From: Cryphonectria parasitica EP155
Taxonomy: Eukaryota; Ascomycota; Sordariomycetes; Diaporthales; Cryphonectriaceae
Length of the DNA stretch: 64,000 bases
Assembly: GCF_011745365.1 (NCBI RefSeq)
Contig: NW_024468913.1
Span: forward strand, 3,472,001-3,536,000
Direction: 5' to 3'
The translations under genes and the position numbers were made by a program. Numbering within the stretch: the stretch's first letter is position 1; each line of letters opens with the position of its first letter. The notes under the pieces are model-generated. The model did not search any database. It worked only from the letters and a program-made list of their open reading frames with translations, and was not told the DNA's origin. Positions 23,517-34,619 of the stretch are shown here, piece by piece.

Positions 23517-25263
23517 ATGGGTTCCGTATCAAATAACGGTTTGTCTGCCGCAGCCCTGTTCAATTGGAATTACCACGTATCACTGGATGCCCTGTCAATA
23601 CGCATGCTGATCATCTAGCACGTACTCCAGACGCCTTCAAGGCCAAGATCGAGTCCCTCGTTACTGCAGATCCAGGACTCCCACGGCCTAATCCTACCCA
23701 GGCCTTCTGGCAGCTGCCCCCTCACCCAGACGTCTCAGCCATCCAGTCCCCCACACTGCGCACCGAGACCGATATTGTGGTTATCGGCTCTGGCATCACC
23801 GGATGCAGCGTCAGCAAGGCTCTTCTAGAAGACGAATCCTTTGGTCCCATCCATGTCACCGTTCTCGAGGCTAGGACTCTCACTTCGGGAGCAACTGGAC
23901 GCAATGGAGTAAGTTAGCACCCACACGTCTTTGAGACTCCCATCCTCGTCTAATTCTTCTTCTTCTTTCTTTCCTTCTTTTAATTCTCTGTCCTATTGTT
24001 CTATTATTATCTGACAACGTGTTGACGTGTGTTGTTGTCTTATAGGGCCACCTCGTCTCAGCAGCCGGCCACAAGTTCTCAGACTGGGTCGAGCACCACG
24101 GCGTCGAGGCAGCTAGAGATATGGCCCGTTTCAGTCTGATGAACGTTGACAGAGTCCAAGAGATCCTGAGCAAGATGGACGCCGACATCCAGGAGAAGAG
24201 CGAGATCCGCACCGTCCAGAAACTGTGCGCCGTCACGGACGACAAGCTCTGGGAGCACCATGTGAACTCGATCAAGATGATGGCCAAGGAAGTCCCCGAG
24301 CACAAGAACCACAACCGGCTCGCCGGTGCTAAAGAGCTCAATGAAGAATGGGGCCTCATCGACGTCGTCGGCGGCTATATCCAGCAAGCAGGCGCCCTGT
24401 GGCCGTACAGGCTCTGCACCGAGGTCTTCACCCGCCTCCTAAAGGCCCACCCTGACCGTCTCGCCATCGAGACGCACACCCCCGTGACATCCGTGTTCGA
24501 GGACCCTGATGCAGCAGACAACAAAGCAGTGACGCACAGGTACATTGTGACCACGCCTCGCGGCCTCATCAAGGCCAAGCGCGTGGTCTACTGCACCAAC
24601 GGCTTCACCGCCCACCTCCTCCCGTCCCTGCGCGGCAAGATCTACCCCTTCCGCGGCCACATGACAACCCAGGCCGTCCCAGCACACTTCCCTTCGCAAG
24701 GAGGCGAGCGTTCCTGGAGCCTGATGCAGCCCACGCGCCTCGACCCGCAGACGGGCTCGTTCCACTTTGGCCTGTACTACCTGCAGCAGAACGCAAAGAC
24801 CAAGGACATGTTTGTGGGCACCGAGTACCAGACCATCGAGGAGTGTCTGTGCAGCGACGACACCTTTGTCAGCGAGGCCTCCAGGAAGGACCTGCCGGCT
24901 CTGCTGCCGCGCATGTTCTCGGCTGTGAGCGGCGACGGGTTGGAGAAGCCGACCCTGAGGGCCATCTGGTCCGGTGTGATGGGCATGACGCCTGATGGCT
25001 TGCCGTTGGTGGGTAAACTGCCCGGCAACGCGACAGGCCGTGAGCCTGGGGAGGAGTGGATCGCGGCTGGGTTCCAGGGCTACGGGATGGACAAGTGCTG
25101 GCTGACTGGCGAGGCTCTGGTCGGCATGATGGCCGGGAGGGATGTCAGCAGCTGGTTTCCTTCTCCTTATGTCATTACCGAGGAGAGGTTGGCTAAGAAG
25201 ATGGGCTTTGAGCATGTCTGGCATGAGTATGCCAGTATGGTGCAGGAGAAACAGCGGCTCTGA
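23517..25263 (+). CDS. FAD-dependent oxidoreductase (DAO family), amine/amino-acid oxidase type
   Basis: Three exons (23517-23538, 23619-23908, 24046-25263) give 509 residues. The first exon codes only seven residues plus one base; I chose it because the ATG joins in frame to the next exon, whereas the longer open frame starts without an ATG. The Rossmann dinucleotide-binding motif GSGITG lies at about residues 64-69, followed by the conserved GATGRNGGHL segment that contacts FAD in this family. Later features include the substrate-domain GLINV-type core and the C-terminal GFQGYGMDKCWLTGEAL stretch that closes the FAD site. Family members oxidise secondary or primary amines (sarcosine, gamma-glutamylputrescine and similar), releasing an aldehyde or imine and hydrogen peroxide. 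The divergent permease and shared GATAAG sites support a role in nitrogen catabolism. The C-terminus shows no clear peroxisomal signal (it ends in Arg-Leu). Confidence 0.92.
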
Positions 25264-25703
25264 GTGGTAGAGGAATCAGAATGAAATTGTCTCGTGAGGA
25301 CAACTAGAAAAGAGGGTTACATAATTTACTCTTCTCCTCTCTCTCAACTGAACTCCAACATCAAATGCTTAATAGTCCCTGTGCCATCATCTTTAAAGGC
25401 CCCGAAGAAACAGCCATCGAATGAGTTTAGTAGCTACTGTCCTCACAGGATACTTTATCTGAAGTCTTGTTCAATGAAGCTCTTGCATTGGTACCACAGT
25501 ATCAATCATCATGACCAGGGAATCCAAAAAGAAAAGAACCTAACCATCTGCATCCAAGATCACTGTATAGACAACATACACCGCTCAAGTCAATCAAGCC
25601 ATATCAATGAATATATCCACAGCCCAGCACCCAGTATCTTCACTCCCAAAGAACAAGCCCCCTGCACAAGTCCAGGAGCCGCTCGCTCAACAAAAAACCC
25701 CAA
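25264..25703. other. Intergenic between convergent genes
   Basis: A 440-bp AT-richer spacer holding the 3' ends of the oxidase and the Pro/Ser-rich gene. I see no other feature. Confidence 0.55.
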
Positions 25704-27551
25704 TCACCTCCGCCGCCCCCAAAGCATCCTCCCAAACACCTCACTCTTCTGCTTCCGAAGAACAGGCCTCTCATCCACCTCCTTTCCCTCCACACTCTCA
25801 CCGCTATCCCTTGGCGCCTGCGCCGGCGTCGTCGTCGTCACCACCACCGTCCCCGCCCGCCCCCGCCTCAGCTGGCCCTTGGCAACCTCCTGGCCCTTCC
25901 GCGACCTCGGCGCCGCACTCGCGCTCCTTGTGCGCTTGCTGCTGGGCGCGAAGCTGCGTGCGAGCCTGCGCGCAAAGCTCCTCTCGCCCTCTGTCTCGGA
26001 GTCCGAGTCCACCTCGAAGACGGAGACGGGGAAGACGGGTGGGAGGGGCGAGGGTGGGGATGAGCAGGAGGAGAAGGAGGAAGAGGTGATGGCGGTGGAT
26101 GTGGATCTCCGGCCGCGGGTTGAGGAGGAGGATGAGGAGGATGTTGAGGATGGTGGGGGTGGAGTGGTTACTTCGTAGGCCATCGGGTGATGTTGGGAGG
26201 AGGAGGAGGGAGGAGGAGGAGGAGGAGGAGGAGGAGGGCGAGGAGCTGGACAAGGGAGGCGTGGTAGCTGTTCGATGTCTGTCATACACCTTTGAAGACG
26301 GACTTGAGTTGAAACCTTGGGTATTTGGGGCTGGGAGTGCCGGTTTGCTGTGGTTGTAGCTGTTGTGGTAGCTGTTGTTGTTGCTGCTGCTGCTGCTACT
26401 GCTGCTGATGCGCGTCCTGGTGAACGTGGTGGGGGTGGGATAGGAAGAGGTGGTGGCGGAGGAGGAGTAGGAGGAGTACTCGACACATCGTGTTGTAAGA
26501 AGCTGAGCGTTCTTGGATGCGGCGCTGATGCTGTGGACGAGGTAGATGTCATTGTGTCGGAGCGTGTTCTGGATGGCCTCACTGGAAATCGCTGGCTCTG
26601 AGGGCAGGACTGGGAGGAGTCTCGTTTCGTCGGTGCATCCGCAGCCAGTGGTGATGGGCCGATGATGACGGGCGTGGTCGGGGCGGAGTGTATCCAGGAG
26701 GACCGGAAGGGGAAGATTGCGAGTTCTGAGAGTGGCTTGTGGGTTCTGCGCCTTGTTGATATCCTGCTTCTGCTACTGCTACCAGAAGAAGAGGAAGAGC
26801 GCAGGGAGATTGGAGACATGAGATATGCTGGGGGTTCCCATAACGTCGTGGTGGCTCTTGGTGGCCGGATGGGTTGCTTAGGGGTGACTTCAACCATTGG
26901 TGGTGTTGGCATCGGCTTTGGGAAGAGAGAATAGCTGGCCTTGGGCGTCACCGGTCTGGAGGAGGCAGCAGAGGTAGGTGTAGAAGTTGTAGCAGCCGCC
27001 GCAGCCTCGCGTTTGATGGCGATGATCGAGGGACATTTACTATTCCTCGACTGGCGGCGAGAGGCAGTGTCACCACCTCCTGACGCTGGCTCGTCATTGC
27101 TGTTGCTGCCAGGTGCCTCCTCCTCCACTTTATCGCTGCTGTCGGCCTGGCTGGCGAAATACTCCTGCTTCCGCGTCACATTGTGGTCCGGCGAGGGAAT
27201 CAACGCCGGATAACTCCCATTGTTGTTGATGATCCTCTGCGTGATCCCATCCGCCTCACGGCTTGCCTCCTCCGCGTTGGCCTCCCAGAAAGGATCCTCC
27301 CAGAACGAGTCCCACAGCTCGGCACCAGACGAGTGGTACGAGTCCCGATTGTCCACCCCATCAGCAGCATCCGTAGAGATGATGGAGTCCCGGTCGTCAG
27401 CCACCATGTCCGGCACCGAGGCCTGCGAGCCCACCGAGGAGCGTCCCTCGACCTTGAGGCTGCTTGGGTACGAGTAGTTGGCGACAGCACCCTGCGCCGG
27501 GTAGTACTTGTTGACAAGTTTTAGATCAGCCAGCTTACTGGGCCTCTCCAT
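25704..27551 (-). CDS. Pro/Ser-rich protein of unknown function
   Basis: An uninterrupted 615-residue frame beginning at an ATG. I do not recognise a domain. The N-terminal 150 residues are the least repetitive and most likely conserved: they contain acidic and aromatic clusters (for example ELWDSFWEDPFWEANAEEA, about 77-95). The rest is low complexity: runs of Ser, polyproline blocks of eight to ten residues, an Ala/Thr repeat, and basic patches such as RRRRTH near the middle and RKGQEVAKGQLRRGRAG near the end. No signal peptide or membrane helix is seen. Such disordered proteins often act as cytoskeletal or signalling scaffolds, but nothing here shows that. The long plus-strand frame over the same DNA is a composition artefact. 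Confidence 0.68.
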   Translation of the reverse strand: MERPSKLADLKLVNKYYPAQGAVANYSYPSSLKVEGRSSVGSQASVPDMVADDRDSIISTDAADGVDNRDSYHSSGAELWDSFWEDPFWEANAEEASREADGITQRIINNNGSYPALIPSPDHNVTRKQEYFASQADSSDKVEEEAPGSNSNDEPASGGGDTASRRQSRNSKCPSIIAIKREAAAAATTSTPTSAASSRPVTPKASYSLFPKPMPTPPMVEVTPKQPIRPPRATTTLWEPPAYLMSPISLRSSSSSGSSSRSRISTRRRTHKPLSELAIFPFRSSWIHSAPTTPVIIGPSPLAADAPTKRDSSQSCPQSQRFPVRPSRTRSDTMTSTSSTASAPHPRTLSFLQHDVSSTPPTPPPPPPLPIPPPPRSPGRASAAVAAAAATTTATTTATTTANRHSQPQIPKVSTQVRLQRCMTDIEQLPRLPCPAPRPPPPPPPPPPSSSSQHHPMAYEVTTPPPPSSTSSSSSSSTRGRRSTSTAITSSSFSSCSSPPSPLPPVFPVSVFEVDSDSETEGERSFARRLARSFAPSSKRTRSASAAPRSRKGQEVAKGQLRRGRAGTVVVTTTTPAQAPRDSGESVEGKEVDERPVLRKQKSEVFGRMLWGRRR

Positions 27552-27916
27552 GGTGGTGACGGTGATTGATGACGACGATGATTGAAATCAATCTGTGTCC
27601 CACCAGCAATTGGTTTTGCTATGCTTGGTATGTGTTTTCAGTCGGGAGATGAGAGGTATTGTGACTATTGTCTTTTTTTGGTAACCAAAGCTGGTTTTGA
27701 TAGTCTGAGATCCTGAGCCAGGCAAGGTGTAGGGATCTGACAAAGGTCCAAACAATATAACGAAAGTTTAAGGACTTCAGGGAGGAGAAGGAAATTGGCG
27801 ATGATGGTGGTGTTAGTGGGTTAATCTGTATGGAGACAGAAGAGGACAAGATCGAATGTGTATGTTTGTGTTTGTGAGAAGAGGGAGACAGAGATTAGGA
27901 GAACAAGCAAGAGGCG

Positions 27917-27942
27917 AAGAGAGAGAGAGAGAGAGAGAGAGA
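27917..27942. repeat. AG dinucleotide microsatellite
   Basis: Thirteen AG units in the promoter side of the Pro/Ser-rich gene, about 370 bp upstream of its start. Confidence 0.9.
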
Positions 27943-28472
27943 GGACAGCGGGGAGGAGAACGGAGGACGTTCGCCACAGAACTCTTGGAAGAGAAGGAAG
28001 ATCTCTATGCCTACAGTCGGGGTCGCGGCTTGGCCCTTTTTGGTGGGGAAAAAAACAACACGAGGGAGGAATGAAGAGAAGCCAGGAATGTGGGAGCGAC
28101 ACTGGGGCCTCGACATATGTGTGTTTCTACCCTTTGGACCAAGGAGGGGAATGTACAAACCGTGTCCATGGGCCCACCCCACTGATTTCGTCACTACAGT
28201 ACATAGTTCCTACGTACGACAAGTATACAGAAAAGAGAAAGTCATGGCGAGCTTCCTTTTGGGGCAGACTACTGCACAAGACGCACCGAACATGATCGTC
28301 CGCGCGGGGCCGCCGGGAAGGGCTGCAAGGAGGCTCCGGATGCCGCCAGCCAGGCTGCATGAGCCGTGTGCAACGAACTAAGTAGACACACTCTCTCTCA
28401 CCCTGTGGCGAAATCATCATACATGTGACAGGTGCAAGTCATGGTCAGTCAAGTTCTAGCCAGCCTAGATCC

Positions 28473-28475
<3 letters not shown>

Positions 28476-28512
<37 letters not shown>
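28476..28512. repeat. TG dinucleotide microsatellite
   Basis: An unbroken 37-base TG repeat in non-coding DNA. Alternating purine-pyrimidine runs of this length can adopt Z-DNA under supercoiling and are highly variable in length. Confidence 0.92.
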
Positions 28513-28516
<4 letters not shown>

Positions 28517-31500
28517 AATAAGAGAGAGATGGTGCATAGGACTTATCCGTGGAGATAGTGGGAAAGCAAGCGGTAGCGGCTGTTCTTCCCTGGTTATACG
28601 ATCTATCAGATTTCAAATTTTCCGCTTTGGTGGTTCATGGAGAAAAAGCAACACGGAAAATGAACAGATGTAGGACAGCCGAGTATCAAAAGCCCTTCTC
28701 AAGACCTTCTGCAAAAAGAGTGAGCACACACGCCAGTACGGAAGTGGAATTCCAGATCAGCGCGTTTGTCTCGGTTTCTTTGCGGGGTCACGAGACAAGA
28801 CCTCACCAGGTCTATCTCGATCTGGTCGAGGGAGAGAGAAAAGACAGAGAGAGAGAAGGAGAGGGGGGAGAGAGAAAGTGAAAGAGGGGACGAAAAGGAA
28901 AAAGATCATAGTCGACGGCATGTATCCCTTCGAAGCTTGAAAAAAGCAGCGCTGTCCACGTTGGAGAGGGGGAAAACCCCCCGTCAATTCCCATGGACGG
29001 TTTTCAAAGTACAAACTCCAGGGCCGAGCGCTGAGACATGCATATTGCCAACGGCTTTTCAAAACACAGAGAGGGAAAGGACAGACTGCTACAGATCTTC
29101 CCTGCGAGGGCCTTTTATGCAAGAAGTATAAAATCTTGATGTGCTGGTGTTACTTGATATTGAATATGTTATACGTACATGTGTAAGTCGTTTGTTAATT
29201 AGGTGAGAGGTCGCTATGATATATTACAACAGCCGTCCCTTTCCGTCGGCTATTCTACTTTGAAACGTCCCATATTGAGTGATGATATCTGGTTGCCTAC
29301 TTTAAGTATCGGAGATCAAGATGATGACAAAAGTGAACCCCAAGGTTGAGTGTGGTGGTGTGTGTGAGTGTGTGGATTCAAATCTGTGTAGGTGGGTTAC
29401 AACATTTCAGCCTCAGCTGCAACCTACTTGCATCTGCCACCTGGACAAACGTCAAACGGCAGACACCACCACATCTCACATCAAGGAGGAGGGGAATAAA
29501 CTCTAGCCTTTGTTACGGGTCTCACCGCAGGGAACCTTCTCTGGGAGTGAAGCAGCCCTGCATACTTGCGAATCGGATTACATGACGTTGAGGGGATGTT
29601 TCGCGGCATGCATGACAGGCGCACATTCGTTGAAGGGAGGGAGGTTTGCAGGGGAACACCGGCAGGCAATATAGTCGGATGTGAAGCCAACGGCAGAGAG
29701 GAAGAACGTCTTTCCTGAATCTGGTAGCTCGGTCGGTTGTCAGGGAGTGCGTTGGTGGGCGGCTGAGGGCTGCAGGTGTGCTGCAAGGCGGGGGGTTTTC
29801 TTCTTGTCTCTATGGGGCTTAATGTGAACCCTGCATGCAGCTGGCAGTTTCTTTTTATTCTAGAGACTTGTGACCTCTGAAGAATGATTACTTTGACAAA
29901 AACATTCATCATAGCATGATTGTTGTATTCTCCCCCTCCCCCCTCCCAACAACCTTCTTCTGCCTTGCCTGTTGTTGGGGGGCAAAGACGGATTGTAGAC
30001 GCCAAGGTCGGATACCCGATGACTGGAATGTCAACAAAACATGAATAAGTATACGCAAAACTTTTCCTGCTCATGTGCGTGTGTGACAGAAAGATAAACA
30101 AAAGCAATGTTCGGGTAACCGGTTTGGTATTGATGGCCGGATGCAGAACACTCCAGATCCTGCAGCCTGCCATGGTGATGATGCAATAATAGCACCCGAT
30201 ACTGCGGAAGTAGTGGGAAGATACGGAGAGCCTTGTATCGCATTTCTTGCCTGGTGTATGTCGATGCAACCGCCTCGCCTCCTCCTTTTCCAAGAAGAGT
30301 ACTTAGTTATACGTGTATAGATACAGCTACAAACAAGAAAATTAGACAAAGAAAGAAGAAGCATGGGATGAGGTAGAAACTGCAAAGTCTGATATAAACA
30401 TCACAGATTCATCCACGAAATTTCCCCTTGCCAATAGGCCTTGAGGCAATGTTGCAGACAGCGTCTCCACGTCGTCTTTACTCCCTCAGATTGGAAAGGA
30501 CAGGAGAAAAATAAAAATAAAGATAAGTAAACCAAAAAGAGTTTGCCGCACGAAACAAACCCATGAGTCGAAACAAGCTACTCAGACAGGGCGAGAAAAG
30601 AAGGGGGGTGGAAAAGGGCCGACACGGGAGCCTGCCGCGGAGAAAAAGACAAGCCGGACACAACTGCTATCCCGCCCCCGGGACGGCATAAAAGAAAGAG
30701 GGAGGGGGGGGGGGATATAGGTGGGGAGGTAGGGAGTTTGACACACCTTTTTGATGCATGCAAAATGTAGGGATGAATAGCATGGAGAATCATGGCAAAG
30801 ACATACATACACATGGACAGAATCTACAGGTGGCACCTATACATGCACACATACGAATTTGACAACTTTCAAAGAAGAAGGAAGAGAGAGAAAGAGAAGG
30901 AAAGAAAAGGCTGTGGTAAGAGAATGTTGAGAACGAGTAAGCCTGGCTGGCGAGCAAGCATGACACGCCTTGTACGTTCCACTGCCCAGCGTTCTGTTTC
31001 TTCGCTGCACCGTCTCAGGTGTTGGGTTTCACTGCACGCTATATGCGGTACGGGCCAAAGAAGGGGGAGTGGTGTTTGTTAGCAGCCAGAACACGCAGGT
31101 GTGTGATCATGTATTAATTCCCTCTCTGTGTACGTTTGTCTGCCAAATTTGTCTGCCATCCTCTCTCTCTATGTCGTCGCATCCACTCATCATCCAGCTG
31201 CTCAACAGTCAATCATTCTTGCGTTCTTGCTTTTTGTTGGAGTCTAGATGCCTCTCCTGAGCAGGGCAAAAACAAAAAGAAAGGCAGAAAGAGAAAAAGA
31301 AAAAGAAAAAAAAAGAAGAGGAAAGAAAGAAAAAGGGGAAGCAAAAAGCCACTCTAAATCAAGCCTCCCTCCCTCAAAGGATACTCGCAGATTTGTTCAT
31401 GTCATGCATTAGAAATCGTAATCATCGTTCGCCCACTGCTCGTTTACCACGTAAAAATCAACATGATAGAAAACAGTATCACAACCGCCAAACGCCTTGC

Positions 31501-31605
31501 AATGCAAAAATTTGATCCCATCCGTGAGGCAGGGATCACCAAAAGAAAAGAAAGAAGAAGAAAAAGATAGGGGATTTCCCTTTTGCTAGCCTTCTGAAGC
31601 CTCTT

Positions 31606-34600
31606 TCAAGCCTCCCTGGCGGGAAAGACATACTGTGGACTGACCCTCACGCCGTCCCTGGCACTCATCCTCGCCTCCCTCCGGCTCTCGCCCATCGCCC
31701 TCGCACCCAGACTCGACCCCATGGGACCGCCGCCGCCGCCGCCGCCGCCGCCAGACCCCAGCTCAGGCGAGCCCATCAGTCTCACAGCGGCGGGATCCCT
31801 TGTCGCGGGATCCTTCTCGGTGTACCTCCTAACCCTCCTCACGCCTAGCCTCTCGTCCCGCGCCCCGCCGCCGCCCATGTGCAGCGTCCAGCGGGGCTTG
31901 TCCTCGTCGCGCCTGTCCACGCCTAGCTTTCCCACCAGCGACGTCTTGTTGCGAATCATGCTCGAGAAGGCGTCCTCGTGCACGCAATCCTCGTTTGCCA
32001 CGAAGCTGATAATCTCCGCGAGGCACGTCACGGCGTGCGGAAGGCGCAGGCCCTGGCGCTTTGGGAAGAGCGAGACCAGCGCAAGCCAGTAGACGGCCAC
32101 CAGCGCGAGGGTGATGGAGAAGAGCGGAATCTGCGGGTAGACGCGGACAATGTTGTCTGCCGGGGTGAGCGCGAGGAACATACCGCCTGCGAAGATGGGG
32201 ATGAACACGAAGAGGGCCGAAAGGAAAGAGATGAATGCAACGCGCCAGTGGCGGTTGCGCAGAGCGCGGAACGAGGCCTGGAGTGGGTAGCAGGCTGCGT
32301 AGTCAGCGAGGATGGAGGCCTCAGGCTGGGCACCGCCCGCTGGCGGGAAGGCGAGCTCGGCCCACGGCTGGAGGATGCGCAGGTGCAGGTCGAGGTCCTG
32401 GAAGGCGACGAAGAGTGCCATGCCGAGGAGCGCAGGGAGGAAGCTGTAGAGGAAGTCGGCGGCGGAGAAGGCCCCTGGGATAGGCGCGGCAGACAGCAGA
32501 GGCAGGAAGCCCTTGTCGGTGAGGCGGGTCTGCGGCATAAAACTCACGACGAAGAGGGCCACGACCAAGAAAAAGCCGCTGATGATGACGACGATCAACG
32601 GGCAGTCCTTGAGACAAAAGGGCAGGTGACGGTACCGCACGCGGGGGTGCATGGCATGTCCCTCAAGTTCAATGTCGCCCCACGGGTTGATATCTTCGGC
32701 GTGCTTCGGCTGCGCTCGGCTGTCAGGACTCCGTGGTCTGCCCTTTTCGTCCAGCATGTCAAGTTCCGAGACCGGGCTGTCCCAGTCGTCCTGCTGTCCG
32801 AGGGTATACCAAAGCTCGTCCGACCTCTCGCGATCGGCCCAGCGCCAGTATGTGAGCATGTCCGTCCTTCTCTTGTACAACACCCGCCTCATCTGATCCC
32901 TCGTGGCGAGGATCTCCGTGCCCCTGTAATCGTCGAGGGTGTTGCTGTTGGCGACGATGGTGGCAACATCAGCGATCGATCTCGGATCCCACATCAGACC
33001 GGTCTTGCGGACGAGCCAACAGGACATTTCAATAACGACGGCAGCAGCGAGCAGGACGTAGAGCGCCACCAGCGTCCAGGCAACGCCCTGCACCGTCGCC
33101 CACCTCCATTGGCCGTCCACATAGATGACCGTGTACAGACAGCTCAGCAGGGGCAGAGTGAAGTTCATCAGCCACGTGATCAGGTTGGGCACCCAGATGT
33201 GCCACGTGCCCACCAGTTGTGGCCGCAGGAATGACGTCGGGTAGAGGTCGTCAAAGATCGCGTCCTCCCTCGCGGTCCCCTGCGTTGCGGCGAGTCTCGC
33301 AAAGGGTCGGACCCGGAGCATAGTCGTCACGATATTCTGCGCCCAGAACAGGACGAAAGCTCCTATGATGGCCGGGAGCACTCGAAAGAGGAAGTATTGT
33401 CCGCTGTAGATGGTGCCAACATAATCCCAGAGTCCCGTGTGCCGCTGGGAGAACACGGCGCTGAAGATCAAGGCCGCGAGCATCAACATGCATGCGACCA
33501 ACAGCATGATCATCGATGGCTTTCGTAATATCGCCGGTCGGAAGACGAGTCGTGGGTTGATCTTCTCTCGCCCATCGCTGAAGAACCCGGGGTCGACGGG
33601 TTCCCAGGCATCTGCAGCCGGCTGTCTTGCTGCAAACTTTGCACCCTTCTCTGTACCCTTGACTAGAGTCGACATGGACGACCTGTTTGAGGACGGTCGC
33701 TGGCCGGACTCGGACAGGAGAGGAGCACTCTGATCCATGCTCTGCCTGGGGTGGTCGTTGTGACGGGAGGAGGCGGCAGCAGCAGATCGTGGTGACATGG
33801 GCCCGTTGCTGGGGGCATAATAACCCCGGCTCGAGCCTGGCACAAACGGCTGGCCGTCGGAGGTCATGGTCGAGGGGTGTGAGGACTCGCCCTCGCGCTC
33901 TCGCGTCAGCTGCTCTATCGCATATTGTATGTATGGGGTGTCGTCGATGCCAGGTGTCACGCGGGCGGCCTCCAACGCCAGCGGGTCCCGGAACTCCTCA
34001 AGAGGCCTTCCCATCATGGGAATCGGAGGGTTCGTCGGGCGATTTTGTGCCATTGCGATGGCCTCCAGCTGTTGCTGTGTATACTGTGGTTCCTGAGGAG
34101 ACCTTGGGCCTTCACCAGGCGAGATGGCCATGGCAGAGGGCAGAGCGTACGGTAAGAGGGTACGGCCGTGGTGCCGCTCTGGGCCGTAGATGTTGTCGGA
34201 AGATCGAGAGGAGGAGTAGGAGGAGAGACTAGGGGCAAAACGAACGATGGAAGAAGGCTGAGGAGAGGTGGACTCGTTGTCCACTGCTACATGCTCTGCT
34301 ATGCCCTCTAGTAGGCCATGGTAGCCAGACTTGTTGTGTGCAGAAAGGTCGTCGTGCTGCTGCTGTTGGAGGAGAGAAGGAGCTGGTGTTGCTGCTGTGC
34401 TCCCAAAAGAGACTTGTCGTGTTGTTGTGGTTGTTGTTGCTGAAGATTGGGCTGCAAGACCAAAACGGAACAGGCAAATCAGTAAAGGACACTAAGAAGA
34501 TAAACTTTGGAAGCAGCAAGGAGAGAGAGAAGAAGAAAAAAAAGAGAGAGTGCGTGTGAAGGAGGGAAGCACTCACCGGGCGGGTCCACAAGTTCAGAGC

Positions 34601-34619
34601 CACACCTGTGAACATGCAT
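31606..34619 (-). CDS. DUF3433 multi-pass membrane protein
   Basis: Two exons (34619-34577 and 34451-31606) give 962 residues. The large open frame has no ATG at its own head; a 43-bp first exon with an ATG, a GTGAGT donor and a GCAG acceptor restores a start in frame. The N-terminus (about 1-310) is disordered: Thr-rich, with a short Gln run and Ser/Pro stretches. Then come paired hydrophobic helices, a cytosolic middle, and a second set, in the arrangement of two DUF3433 repeats known from filamentous ascomycetes; the segment GLMWDPRSIADVATIVANSN is the family hallmark. A glycine run of about nine and basic residues close the C-terminus. The molecular role of DUF3433 proteins is not known; location in a cell membrane is inferred from about eight to ten predicted helices. 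Confidence 0.87.

Larger units (their letters stand above)
27552..31605. other. Gene-poor region with microsatellites
   Basis: About 4 kb with no supportable gene. It contains an AG repeat at 27917-27942, a long TG repeat at 28476-28512, purine-rich DNA at about 28830-28880, a G run near 30704, and an A/G-rich block at about 31265-31340. A 270-codon minus-strand frame (30293-29481) lacks an ATG at its head and has no domain, so I do not call it. Confidence 0.55.

Noticed and set aside
25294..26178. A 294-codon plus-strand frame opposite the Pro/Ser-rich gene
   Set aside because: It begins in the oxidase 3' region and changes to low-complexity sequence complementary to the minus-strand gene.
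29481..30293. A 270-codon minus-strand open frame
   Set aside because: It begins with TTG, has no domain, and its amino-acid make-up looks random; length alone is not enough.
31978..33234. A 418-codon plus-strand frame over the DUF3433 gene
   Set aside because: Composition artefact opposite a gene with membrane helices and family signature; its own translation is unusually rich in Arg, Glu and Gly without a domain.
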